NCBI GenBank assembly: GCA_030062745.1
Contig: CP099854.1
Span: forward strand, 9,636,014 to 9,700,013
Origin: Capitulum mitella
Taxonomy: Eukaryota > Arthropoda > Thecostraca > Pollicipedomorpha > Pollicipedidae
Direction: 5' to 3'
Length of the DNA: 64,000 bases
Shown: positions 22,646 through 33,729 of the stretch, piece after piece
How positions within the stretch are numbered: the first letter of the stretch is position 1
How the letters are laid out: each line of letters begins with the position of its first letter
Position numbers and translations under genes: made by a program
The notes under the pieces: model-generated
Told to the model about the DNA's origin: nothing
Seen by the model: only the letters and a program-made list of their open reading frames with translations
The model's database searches: none

Positions 22646-23563
22646 CTACTCGGCGGCAACGGCGGCACGCCGGCGGTGGCAGCAGATCGTCTTCCTGTAG
22701 GCGGCACGCATCTTGACGTTGAGCAGACCGTACGCCCAGCCCTCAAGAATCAGCCCGAACAGACGCACCTGGTGGATGATGCCGATGATAAACGGCACGT
22801 AGTACCAGCGGCTGGCGAAACGGATGATGGGACCGATGATGTCCATGACGACCGTCAAGGAAAGTCCAAAAACTATTCTCTTGAAAGCGCGGAAGTTGAT
22901 TAGGAAAAGCTCGTTGTCACATGAGACGGCAGGGTTGAACTGCTCCTGTTTCCTCAGCTTCGCATGCAGTCGACCTCCAATGATGCCGGTGTGCAAGAAC
23001 ATGCCGGCAGTGATGAGCGAGGTGGACAGCAGCTCAAGCTCACCGAAGGCGATGAACACGTCCGGATAGACCATTTCCCAGCGACATCCTGGCATCGTCG
23101 ATGTTGAGTTAGCCGCGGACGAAAGCGTCTGGGACAGGGGCTCGAAGCCTAGGCCGTAGCAGGTCATGCCAAACATCGTGCTCGTGACGCCGACGATCCA
23201 AGTGGCTGCAATCAACGGCTTCACATTCTTCATCATGAGGTTGTAATAACGGAGCGGATACACCACAGCCACGAACTGATCGACGGCCATGGAGACCTGG
23301 GCCATCTTGAAGACGATGACGAGTCCCCAGTTGCTGTATTGAAGGCAAGCGCAGATCACCGGTGCAGGAATCTCGACGATGTCGAGTACCGCTAAGCAGA
23401 CTTGGCCCAGGCCGAAGAGAAAGCAGGACAGCGCCAGGTTTCCGGCAAGCACCGCCATCGCCTCCTCCCAAAGGTGTCGATTCGTGACCACCGTCAAAAG
23501 CGGGAAGGCATAGTTGACCGCCAGTAAGGCGCCCACAGTAATCTTTAGATAAAGGTAAACCAT
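22646..23563 (-). CDS. Divergent class A (rhodopsin-like) seven-transmembrane receptor, intronless
   Basis: A 305-codon ORF runs from the ATG at 23563 (GCAATGG context) to TAG at 22648-22646. The frame is open further upstream to about 23690 without another ATG. Seven hydrophobic segments lie at about residues 2-27, 35-60, 69-101, 116-138, 165-196, 226-250 and 255-282. Class A landmarks include NLALS in TM2, Cys71 or Cys73 paired with Cys160, the VVYPLRY loop after TM3, Trp122 in TM4 and a helix-8-like NVKMRAAYRK with Cys294-Cys295 as likely palmitoylation sites. Asn152 is in a glycosylation sequon. Core switches are changed: the TM2 Asp is Cys47, DRY is Asp95-Gln-Phe, CWxP is absent from TM6 and NPxxY is EGWAY (274-278). 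G-protein coupling may be altered or lost. The N-terminus is almost absent. Ligand and subfamily are unknown. Confidence 0.8.
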   Translation of the reverse strand: MVYLYLKITVGALLAVNYAFPLLTVVTNRHLWEEAMAVLAGNLALSCFLFGLGQVCLAVLDIVEIPAPVICACLQYSNWGLVIVFKMAQVSMAVDQFVAVVYPLRYYNLMMKNVKPLIAATWIVGVTSTMFGMTCYGLGFEPLSQTLSSAANSTSTMPGCRWEMVYPDVFIAFGELELLSTSLITAGMFLHTGIIGGRLHAKLRKQEQFNPAVSCDNELFLINFRAFKRIVFGLSLTVVMDIIGPIIRFASRWYYVPFIIGIIHQVRLFGLILEGWAYGLLNVKMRAAYRKTICCHRRRAAVAAE

Positions 23564-24389
23564 TGCTGGACGACGTTCGTGGTGTCTCTGGATGTAGCTC
23601 ACCTCACTCTGGGATGCTCTCCGCCAGAGTTTGGGTTTATCAAGGGAAGCCTGACGGGATCCATGGCAACGACATGCGACAACAACATCTAAACGTCAGG
23701 TTCTCCGGCCAGGTTCAAAGGAAATTGTTAAGACTTGTCCTCTGATCTGTTGAACGACCCAGACATCATGTGTCTAATTTAAGATCAGAAGAGCGGCAGA
23801 TGCACTTGGTAGTGGCAATTTGGAAAAAAACGCAAGGCCATTTGGGGAAGCTTACGTTAGTAAGTTGTTCTATTGCTCATTAAGAAGGATCAGAAACGAC
23901 ACGCAGCTTTAATCTAAGCATTTTTTTTTAGTACCGAAGAAAGCTTCCGCACGTCTGCTGTGGGCAACTTGGTCTCCACCTGCGAGCGATCGATGGGTGA
24001 GGTTTTCTCACATAAGATAGCTCCAGCAGGCCTGCCAGACTGCAGCCACAGTTAACCAAGCTGCAGAACGACAGGCACGGTTTGTAACTTTGCTCCAAGG
24101 GGCGGAGCTGTGCAAAAATGATTTGGCCCCAAAAGCTAATTTCGACTAATTCTGATGTTCTTGAGGCCGTTTCTTCCACGCACTACCATAGGCCTCACGT
24201 TAAACTTCCAGAACTACTGGATGAGGGGGAGCGGCCCCTCAAAAACCCTGCGGTCGCACCCATGCTGGCTCCACTACCTGAAGAAGGCCCCACAGCATTG
24301 TTATTCGACAACACATTCCCGTATAGAGACCGGCACGCCGCCACCTCCCTGCTACTGCAGGGAGGTGCAGGCATGTTCTGCCCCCTCCC
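23564..24389. other. 5' side of the receptor and a diverged repeat
   Basis: Bases 24118-24190 resemble 24950-25020 (shared TTTCGAYTA, TTGARGCC and CACYACCAT blocks), suggesting a short dispersed repeat. No promoter motif is evident upstream of the receptor. Confidence 0.4.
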
Positions 24390-24508
24390 ATGCGTGTGCG
24401 CGTGCGTTTGCGTGTGTGTGTCTGTGTGTGCGTGTGTGTGCGTGTGCGTGTGTGTGTGCGTGGGCATGTCCGTGCGTGTGTTTGTGTGTGTGTGTGCGTT
24501 GGTATGCA
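24390..24508 (+). repeat. (GT)n/(GC) interrupted microsatellite
   Basis: About 115 bp consist of GT repeats broken by CGTG and GCGTG interruptions. ORFs across it on both strands are repeat artefacts. Confidence 0.9.
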
Positions 24509-25408
24509 CTCCGAACCGAGGGCCGAGACCCGTCACACGTGTGTGCAGAGAGGTCCGTTTGCAAAGCGAGCAAAGCGAAAAGCCGGCTCTCGCTTTGCTG
24601 GCCACAGAAACGCGGTCATCGCCCTCAGAGGTGCTCTGGTGTCGTTCTCAGACTGGTTCTCGTTTGGAACCATTGATTCGCCGCGGTGTGTAAAAGTATT
24701 AATGTAGTCAGCTGAGCGGCATCTTGGCAAACGGACCAAGAGCTACAAGAGCCGTGTATAAAGCGCGCCGTCTGAGCCAAAACGCGGGCCTGAAATTGGT
24801 CGTCGAATTTGTGGATACATTATTCGGGAAGCGCAGAGCGGAAGAGGACTGACAAAAAGGCACGAGGACGTGCTGTCGTCTTGGCCAATTGCTGTGTTTG
24901 CAGCCGAGGACACTGCATTGTTCAGATACAGATACAGATAAAAAATGGTGGCGAGGGGGCCCAAGTGATTTCGATTTCGATTAGTTCCAATATTTTTGAA
25001 GCCATTCCTCCTATGCACCACCATGGAACTAATGCCAAATATACCATATAATAGACCCAAATATAGTAAATATTGGGGGCCTCGCACCCCAAAAAACAAA
25101 GTTTCGACAATGCATCGTGATTTGGCCGATCCTGTCTTGTGTCTTTTAAACAGGTGCTGTATTATATGGAAGAGTCATGACGACAAGTGAGGAAGACCAA
25201 AGGACAGGTCCATAAGACACGTACCGTTCGCCAAAGTGATCTGCCGCTGAGAAATCGGATGGTGACGTATACATCATTGTTGAAGTCAGTGACGCCCACG
25301 GACTGGCCAAACGCTTGATCTGCAAGAGTGGAAATATTTCTTGGAAGAGTATTAAAAGCGGAGCTGCTATTATCTTTAACAATCAGTGTTTGGTAAATAA
25401 CCTGCTCT
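24509..25408. other. Unassigned stretch with a short inverted pair
   Basis: GGTGGCGAGGGGGCCCA (24948) and its approximate reverse complement at 25073-25095 bracket about 130 bp and may be the ends of a small MITE. No gene is recognised. Confidence 0.35.
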
Positions 25409-25540
25409 TTTTCCTCTCTCTCTCTTTATCTCTCTCCCTCTCCCTCTCTCTCCCTTTCTCTCTTTCTACGTATATAGAGGAATATATAAGGGGGAAGAAG
25501 AGAGATAGAGAGATAGAGGGAGGGAGAGAGAGAGCGAGGG
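25409..25540. repeat. CT-rich tract followed by GA-rich tract (inverted pair)
   Basis: A pure-pyrimidine CT tract at 25409-25468 is followed after about 25 bases by a pure-purine GA tract at 25493-25535. The two can pair into a long imperfect hairpin; each alone is a candidate for triplex DNA. Confidence 0.85.
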
Positions 25541-25826
25541 AAAGAGTTAATGTTAACTGCCATGCTCGGAAACTGTCACTGTCATCCGTCATACTCGAAG
25601 ACCACCATTGTCTCGTCGAACGACGCAGCACGTGAGCAAGTTTGGAGAAGACTGCTGTCGCCGTATGTGTCAGCCACTGCTTTGGCGGGGCCCAGAACAG
25701 ATTGGACCGGCCGAAATTACCAACTGAAGAAGCAGCTGTTATTTTTTTTTACCGAAATAGCATGCAACTATAGATACAGGATTCTGAGAGGTGAAGGTAC
25801 TGCGAGGAATAAAAAGTGGTAAAGTG
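25541..25826. other. Unassigned stretch
   Basis: Nothing is recognised. Confidence 0.3.
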
Positions 25827-26549
25827 GCCGTATAAAGTTTCCGAAATATGAAAAACGGCGCGATTTAAAGTGGATGAGTCTCTTTCTCTATGTGAAATAG
25901 TTTGCCAGTGCCAGGTCCAGTCAAGTGTGATGTCCGTGAAGTTAGTAACGAAAACGAGAACAAAATCAGTACTGAGGACATATTTCGACGAGAACACGTT
26001 TCTAGGTCATATAGCATCCAGGAATTACGAATCTCAGGCCTGTTTTCATCTGAAGTCAAAGGGCCAAAGGCCAATGCCAAATGAAGTGTATTAAAAGCAT
26101 GTACTTTGGTGAAACTTACGTACCTTTTTACGAGTAGTTGGTGCCACCCATCATTAAGTGATGAGCACCAAAAGGTACAGTACATGAAATGTAGATTATC
26201 TGCCGAAATGATCTCAAAGTCAAAAATCGAGGTCATGACGAGCGCTCCAAATTTAAGTACCTTTTTACCAGTAGTGGGTGCCACCTGCAACCATGCGATG
26301 GACACCATTAGATACAACAAATACAAATCTAGGTGGGTCATCCGCCGAAACTGGCATCAAGGTGAAAGGACAAGGTCAAAACGAGCTTTGGAAATTTACA
26401 TACCTTTTTGCCAGTAGGTGGTCAACCCAACACCACGTGACGGACACCAATAGATAAAACACATACAAATATAGGTGGGTCGTTTCCAAAACTTACCTCA
26501 AGGCCAAATGCCAGGGTGAAAACGTGCGTTGGAAATTTGTGTGCATCTT

Positions 26550-27880
26550 TAATTTGCGCACTGGAAGGATGGTCTTTTTATGCCTTCCCCTCACCTGTTT
26601 TTCTTGAAAATCTCGAGAACGGACCGGAGGTAGTTGCTGCTACTTTGTGACATTTATGGCAATGCAGAGGTCGTCGACTGGCGCAGAAAAATCGAGAACC
26701 AGACGAAATTTGTTTAAGTTTCAAGCATTTGAAGTCAAGCAAACGCAACGAAAATAACGGATGTCGCGGACAAATGGGAAATATGTGAAAGAACTACCGT
26801 TCTACCTAAAATTACCGTGTGAACACAATCACGCGACATCATTCGGGCATAAGCGATGAATATACCAGAACCAAAACCAGGGTCAATAAGGGTCAAGGTT
26901 ACCAGATGCCAAGGCCAACCAGCTTGTGACCTGATCCAGCTCTGCTTTGCAACATGTCGGTTTGTGTGAAACATTCATTCAACTACCGTAATAAAAACAG
27001 GTGTGCGCACTGATTCCCCTACATATACGAGGGTCAGTGAAGGTCAAGGTCGTCAAAGGACAGGGTCAAATATATTGCGACCTGGTGCAGATTTTCCTTG
27101 CGAATGTCGATTCGTATGAAACATGCATCCAAAGACCCCAATAAATACCCTAATAAAGACACGTGTGTGCACATGGATATCCTTGTATATATCAGGCGTA
27201 GTGCAGGTCAAGGTCATCAAAGGTCAAGGGTAACTCTTTTATGGTTTGGTCCAGATTTATTTTGCAATAGGTCGATTTGTATGAAATATGCATTCAAAGA
27301 CCCTACTAAAAACACGTTAAGCACATTAATAGTCACATATATACATATGTAAATATACATACATGCATAAGCATAAGCGCTGGAAAAGACCAAATTTACT
27401 AATGTTGGCTACCTTCACTGTAAACACGCAAAAAGATAAGTGTGAAGCCCTCATCTACACTCAAGCTATCCCGTGTTGTTCGAAATCTGATCTGCAAAAG
27501 GTAAAGAAAAATGACGCCATCGGTCAATGACCTGACATGACCTCGACCTGAAATCCTCATTCAAGACGCCAAATAAATGGCAGTTGTCATATTCCACGTT
27601 TCAACGCTCAAACAAACACCCTTCTTCCGTTTCTTTCCAAAAGTCGTACGGAATGGCCTGTACGGGCCGAGAAAGCGTCCTAATTCGGCCTTTTCTACCA
27701 CATTCAATCTTGACAATATTAAACTAGAGTCATGAAAATTGCACACAATGCAAATCGTTATACCCCGCCCTGTCCATAAGATTTCAAGCCTCTAACTCTT
27801 TCCGTTTTCGAGATCGGACAGAGGCACCTTTGTGTCCTCCTTCCAGTGCGCGTTAGCGCGAAACCCGCTTCCACTGCGCG
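26550..27880 (+). mobile_element. Family N element, copy 2, nested in element P
   Basis: The ends read TTTGCGCACTGGAAGG on the left and CCTTCCAGTGCGCGTTA on the right (ending at about 27856). The interior matches 1571-2660 in opposite orientation. Removing it approximately restores one ordinary P unit, so it inserted after P existed. It carries three internal tandem units (next entry). No transposase is recognised. Confidence 0.65.
26940..27350 (+). repeat. About 155-bp tandem repeat, three units, with AGGTCA sites
   Basis: The motif TTGCAANANGTCGRTTYGTATGAAA recurs near 26945, 27098 and 27260. Each unit also holds a CAAAGACCC-type block, a TAATAAA-type block and a TCAAGGTC half-site cluster. 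Confidence 0.75.
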
Positions 27881-29071
27881 GGTCAAGAGTAGGTAGCTTT
27901 ACCTGCCACTAAGTGGCTGGCACCAATAGATAAAACATTTAAAAATGTAGATGGGTGTTCACTAAAATTGGCCTCAGGGTCAAACGTCAAGGTGAAAACG
28001 AGCGTTGAAAACTTACATAACTTTTTACGAGTAGGTGGCATTTCCTAGCACTAGATTTTGAGGTTCCGAAGTTGATCTAGTTTTGGGCCTTTGACTTTGA
28101 CCTCGAGGTCAATGTCGGCGCAAGACGCACCGAGATTTTTAGATGTTCTGTCCGTTGGTGTCCATTACGTGGTGGCAGATGGTACCACCTACCGATAAAA
28201 AGGTACGTAAATTTTCAACACCCTTTTAACCTTTACCTTTGGCATTCAGGTCAATATTGGCGGATGACCCACCTAGACTTCCATGTGTTCCATCTCATGG
28301 TGCCCATCACGTACTGATAGATGGGACCACCTTTTTGTAAAAAAAAAGCTACGTAAGTTTTCACCTCTCGTTTTGGCCTTGGCCTTCGACCTTCAGGTCA
28401 ATTTCGGCGGACGACCTACCTAAATTTTCATGTGTTGTATCTTTTGGTGTCCATCACGTGAATGTAAGTGGCACCCACTGCTGGTAAAAACGTACGTAAA
28501 TTTTTAACACTCCTTTTGATCTTGACCTTTGGCATTGAGGTCATGTTGGCGGATACCCCACATAGATATTCATGTCCTCTATCTATTGGTGCGCATCACT
28601 TAGTGACAGATGGCTCCACCTACTCGTGAAAAGTGACGTAATTTTTCCTAAGCACCTACCTTTAAGATGCTTCATTTGACCTTGACCTTTGACCCTTTGA
28701 CCTCAGCTGAAAATGGGCTTCAGATTCGTAATTCCCGGATGCTATATGGCCTACAAACGTGTTTCTGTCGAAACATGTTATCGCTGCTGATTTCATTTTC
28801 GTTTTCGTTGCTAACTTCACGGACTTCAAGTGTGTCGATTTGTATTTTTTTTTTTTTAGGGTCCTGCCCTCCATCCTCAATGATGATTTGGACCCTCAGT
28901 TCTGGTTTGGGCACCATCCCCAATATTTTGTGCCGGTTTTAAAGGGAAGTTTTAAAGAATAAAGATAACGAAGAGAACGGCCGCAATGGATAACATATAG
29001 CCAGAAAGTAAAACTATAGCGTGAAATGACCTATTTATCACTATATTTTTGTATATTCAATCTATATTTAT

Positions 29072-29072
<1 letters not shown>

Positions 29073-29122
<50 letters not shown>
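29073..29122. repeat. (TA)n microsatellite
   Basis: About 50 bp of near-perfect TA repeats directly abut the hairpin at 29123-29163. Confidence 0.95.
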
Positions 29123-29125
<3 letters not shown>

Positions 29126-29163
29126 CGTGGCACCGGGCCGTCTGCCGGTCCGGTACCACGAAA
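29123..29163. repeat. GC-rich hairpin next to (TA)n
   Basis: Arms starting TTTCGTGGCACCGGGCCG and its partner ending GGTACCACGAAA form an 18-bp stem with two imperfect pairs and a loop of about 4-5 bases. Its GC-rich stem contrasts with the adjacent pure TA tract. Confidence 0.75.
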
Positions 29164-29441
29164 TGAGCCCTGTTATTGCAGGAGGGAACCTAACCTAAGC
29201 TAGCAAAAAACAGTCTCCAGGGACTACGGAATGGGCAGTGAAGCTGCTGGATAAAGTGACGTCGATTTCTGTAAATGATTGTGGGGTCCGAGCCGAGTGC
29301 CCAATAACCTATCCTCCCCCCCAAATGCGGCTTTCTGAATGGATTTAGCCCACTTTATTTTGACCAATGGAGATTTATAAGCTTCTTGTTACTATTTATC
29401 TAATAAGACCTTGCACATATCTAAAAGCATACATGTATATG

Positions 29442-29474
<33 letters not shown>

Positions 29475-30635
29475 TTCTGAGATTGCGAGAGAACGAACAA
29501 ACACAGAGCAACGAAACTTTGTGTACCTTTTTCTTCATTAATTTTACATCTCGTGTCAAAGTTTTAACCTCAGGTCAGGTCAGGTCCCTGATCTAGGTCA
29601 GGTCAAACAGACCTATGTCCAAAAACGTCTAGCGGCCTGTACCTTTGTCGAAAAACAAGATATCTCAATAATACTTTCAGGGATTAGTGATCGTGATAGG
29701 TGCAACAAATGTGCTATCTCAGATTTTTCAGAATTGTTCGGGTCATTGACCTAAGGTCAAGCCCATTTTTAACACACGTCGTCGTTTTATCGGAAATTGA
29801 CGGAATATTTCAAAACATTTTTAGTGTGGAGTGAAGCAGACATCTAGTTACCGTCATTGGGCAAAGTATCAAGGACTTCCAGCTATTGACCTGAGGTCAG
29901 GTCACGAATAACTGTAGTGAGCCAAAATGTAGCACCGTCAAAATCAGCGACGAACTACTCAGCATGGGTAGAAAATGGCAAAACTAGGTTGCACAGACGT
30001 AAGTAATACCAGGAGCCTCAAAAAGTTTGAAAAAATAGCGTATTCTGGAAATAAACAGGCTTTCGCGAACACAGCTCCGCCAACTTTGTAGATTGGTAAC
30101 TAATGAATTTTTCCAAAATTTAAGCATGAAAAACCATCACAGGACCCACTATGATCAATAAAATTTACATAGATAGGTTTTCTCGCAAAAATAAAAGAAC
30201 GTTAGAATTAGTTCCCGTCAATTTGTTACTGTGTACGGCTGCGGCGCACGCCGACAGCTGGCGTGAGAATTGCCGTGTCTTTAACTCAACGTTTCGGCGT
30301 ACATATTGAACAAATCTGGGAAACTAGACGTGTATCGGCATCCACGGGTCTTTACTTGTGCGCTGATGCCTTTACCCATCACAGCCCCTGAGATTCAGGG
30401 CATTTCTCGGTCTCATGCAGTCGGCTATGAGAAAACATAAATAGAGCGTAAATTGCTTACATATTTTCTAAAACTAAAAATGAGACCAGTTTCGAGCTCT
30501 ACTCGCCTCAAGCTTTCCAACGGTTTACTTATTTTTATCGTGCGACCAACCGTTCGTGAGTTAGAGGGGGCGGCCAACTGCCCCCCCCCCCCAGTCGCGC
30601 ATGTTCGAAACCGACCGACGGTCGTGCGCGGGTTA
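29164..30635. other. Unassigned stretch with AGGTCA half-sites
   Basis: A (TA)n run lies at 29436-29475. At 29570-29605, TCAGGTCAGGTC-type half-sites cluster, and further sites lie near 29735-29760 and 29888-29905. A poly-C run is at 30582-30592. No gene is recognised. Confidence 0.4.
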
Positions 30636-32022
30636 ACAGAGGTGACTTCGTGGCGGGAGTTCGGAGAGTCTGCCGGACGCAGCACCTGACGTCAGACAGT
30701 CGAGGAGCTGTCTCCAGCCATCTGCGGAGAAAGGGCACGAGGGGGAGACGGAGGACCGGAGAGCGACATGGAGGGGGAATGAGAGAGAGACTAGCGGCGG
30801 GACCTGTGTGGAGATGGGGAGCGTGATTTTTGCCTCGTTTCTTGCCATGCATGTTGTATGGGATATGATAATGCCATGTGATATATCTATTAGTATCAAT
30901 AACTATGCATGCCATAGTTAATGTCAAACGGTATCCAACGTTAGGGAGGAAGGGACGGAAAGAGAAAGGAGAGAGATTTAGAGCGAAGAGGCAATGAGGG
31001 GATAGAGGGAAAACGTGGAAGAGAAAAAAGAAGAAAGAAACGATCAACTGTTCCCTTGGTTCTCGAAGTAGAAGGAAGGCGTTAGATACTCTATCTTTGT
31101 CGGTAAATGGTGCGTACTGAAATCCCTCAGTGAAAGTTGAACTCAAGCACAACAAAATGACGCGGCAACAAAATCTGTAGAATATCCCCCATTCCACGTT
31201 CAACATTCGATGGCGTCACAGCCCAGTGACCTCTGATTGAGACCCGTCCTGGCGTGTTTCACCGGCGACGCCAGTTCCAACGGTGGTGTTAGACGCGACA
31301 GACGTGATTTTTACAAATCTGGGTAATTGCTTATTTCTCTCTGTTTCCTCCCATCGGATAGCTTCGGTTTTCATCCAGGCATTGTTCTCTGGCTGTGGTT
31401 CATCTTTTCTGAAGATATGGTTTTATCCGAGGTGAAGCAAAATTACCTCGAATCTGGAAGCATGGATGGAAAAGCGGAAATCGTGGAAAAGCCTAAAATC
31501 ATTAAAAAAACCCTAATTTCGATTTTCCACGGACGACCGGAATGTCATCTGATTCCCTGGCACGGTGTTGTTGGATATCCACGTGGTTTTTGCGCGCCGC
31601 CAGTCCTCGTTTTTAATTGTCTGCCAATGACAACCGATCCACTTGATATAATATGTCATCGTCATCGTCATTGCAATGTAAGTCAAGAAGCAAGACTAGA
31701 CGCAGTTGACAAGACACCAAAAATTTTCAGACAGGATGCAAAACACATGGCATGACTCATGACTATGGCATGACACGATACATGGCCACAAACACGCATT
31801 TGTACTTTGAACGACTGAATCCAGTTTTGTCTTTTATTACAAAATTCCTTTGTGCTTAATTTGCGTATCCACCCTTTGCTTCTCATTGCAATCCTTTACC
31901 CTTCATCCTTCAATGTGAATCCTTGCATGTAGCGCAGCGCCGGAACGGTGGCAGTGATCTGCACTGGACTTTTTCGTCTTACCCTTACCCCTCATTCCTT
32001 TCAGCATGCTGAGGACAGCGTC
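30636..32022 (-). repeat. Duplicated block, copy 2 (inverted relative to 4222-5470)
   Basis: It aligns from end to end with 4222-5470 in reverse complement. It keeps the TGACGTCA palindrome (30687-30694) and the CT-rich tract (GA-rich on this strand). No cysteine-rich ORF follows it: the similarity stops at the equivalent of 5466, just before the leader modules of the gene. The ORF at 30535-31206 is not conserved in copy 1 and I do not accept it as coding. Confidence 0.75.
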
Positions 32023-32269
32023 TCGCCGCATACAGAGATCGGCTAGGCATCTCCTGTCATGTCCTTATCCTCTGACTCAAGGCTAATCCTGGCTTCTGAT
32101 AACACCTTCACCGTCTTTATGTGTTTTTTCATCCTGTCATCATATAATTTTTCCATGTTCGTAATGGCTTCGGTTCGACGAGGATAAACTTGTGTAAAAA
32201 ATGAAAGGAAATGACTCGCTGCCTTAACCGATCATTACCAAAATTCGAAACAAGCTGAACTACGTGGCG

Positions 32270-33240
32270 CACGCTTGTCTCGGTGGTTGCAGCCGAGAAA
32301 AGCACGAAAGTCAAGTGGAAAAACGTCACACGTGAAACAGCGAGGGTAGCCTCCATCTCTGCAGAAACACAAAGGCACGTGAAGACAGTTTACCTGCGGC
32401 CGCTCCTGATAAAATTTGGCCAATCCGAACACAGAACGGCTGAAATAGCGTCGGCAGCGCAGCAGTCTAATTCCAGCTGTTTGCCACCTAACTCTTTACG
32501 TGTGACAGCATGCGCGCACGCCACCGCTGCAGCCTGACTAATGCCAACCCCCTGCAGGCGACGACGCGGACAAAGGTCGAATATCGGACGACAAACATCA
32601 AGGAGCGCGGATATTGGGGAGAAAGCCGCACCTGTGTTTCGGGGAAAGCCTATCAATTCATGGTACAGCACGGTTAAGAGTTGAGAATGGCAGCACGAAG
32701 ACTCTGCAATACTCATGACCCCGAAGATGGGCATAGTTTGCTAAAATCGCGGCATGTTAAGAATCAAGCTAATCACAACTTGGAAAACAAAAAACGACGT
32801 TTTCTAACCCCAAAAGGGCAACATTCAAACAAACCTCGTCCCAAACGCCACTGTCTCCATTGTTTTTCACAAAGTATCACTGAAAGTACAAGTAAAACGA
32901 AGGGAAAACACAGCCATGACTGTTTTTTGAAACGCCACGCCGTCATCGGCCCGCCGAGCACAAACACGACTGCCGTCAGCAGTGGGCGCCGACTCCGACG
33001 ACCGCTGCCTGAACGACGGAGAGCCTTCCGACGGTTCCGGCGCAGGGCGCCGATCCAGTCCAACCCCCGGCCGACGGCACGGCATATGTATGAATATAGC
33101 CGGGCTCGGGGAACGCCAGTACCGTGGTCGGAGACGACTGCGGCGCAGAGCCCCGCCGCAATCGCCGCAACTGCGCCATGATCATGTCTTTAGGTGCGGG
33201 GCCGAAAGCATGGCTGGAGGTCTACGAAGGTCGCTGGGGG
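32270..33240 (+). repeat. Direct duplication S, copy 1
   Basis: It matches 34915-36010 in the same orientation. Anchors include CAGGCGACGACGCGGACAAA (about 32556), CCGCACCTGTGTTTCGGGG (about 32625), TGAACGACGGAGA (about 33010) and CGCCGCAATSGCCGCAACTG (about 33153). The Arg-rich ORF at 32681-33181 is not preserved in copy 2 and is probably spurious. Confidence 0.75.
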
Positions 33241-33729
33241 TCCGATTGCAGTTCTGGACCGTTTCTTTCTAGTCACCGTCCTTCGCTACGACACGGAACA
33301 CTTGTCTGACAGCGGCACGGTCCATATAAACCGATGTTCGTCGTGTATCGCAGTTTTCTAGTGCGGTGCGGCGAGTTAAGCTCGGTGTCAGGCGCTGGTC
33401 CGTTCCTGAGCCGGAGGCTTTTATCCGTCATATGTACTCCGACAGCAGAGGTGGGATATGGCAGCGGCGGGTTCAGGTTGAGGCTACCACCTTTTGTTCG
33501 CTTCTGCTCTGACTGTCGAGAGCTGGGCGTGTGGTTAGGTATGTGAGGAGAGATTAGGTCGAGTTGCGTTAGGTTACGTGACGTTAGGTCAGGTTAGTTA
33601 AGGTAAGGTAGAAGAAGACAATGGCACGTCGACCATCATAGATTCGATGGACCCGTAGATATAACTATCGTTAAACAGTTTCGTCTTCTCGATAACCAAC
33701 ACACCACCAGAGCCGGTCAACCCATGTAT
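33241..33729. other. Unassigned stretch with TTAGGT-like motifs
   Basis: Bases 33530-33610 hold several GTTAGGT-like copies. No gene is recognised. Confidence 0.4.

Larger units (their letters stand above)
25827..28850. repeat. Large palindromic repeat element P, copy 2, with nested insertion
   Basis: Both ends are present. The segment at about 25915-26100 is repeated inverted at about 28650-28840 (shared GTCCGTGAAGTTAG, ACGAAAACGA and CATATAGCATCC blocks). Between them are units of the same 135-150-bp type as in copy 1, with AGGTCA half-sites, forward before the centre at about 28045-28085 and reversed after it. The left array is split by the family N element at 26550-27880. Confidence 0.8.

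Noticed and set aside
23564-23602. Receptor start 13 codons further upstream
   Set aside because: That position is GTG; the first in-frame ATG is at 23563 in a good context.
24195-24693. Overlapping ORFs with Cys-Val or Thr-His repeats
   Set aside because: They are translations of the GT microsatellite.
30535-31206. 223-codon minus-strand ORF in the duplicated block
   Set aside because: The frame is not preserved in the duplicate at 4222-5470, so coding use is unlikely.
32681-33181. Arginine-rich ORF in duplication S copy 1
   Set aside because: The frame is not conserved in copy 2 (34915-36010).
33530-33610. TTAGGT-like words resembling arthropod telomere repeat TTAGG
   Set aside because: Only a few scattered, imperfect copies; no run of consecutive units, so not an interstitial telomere array.
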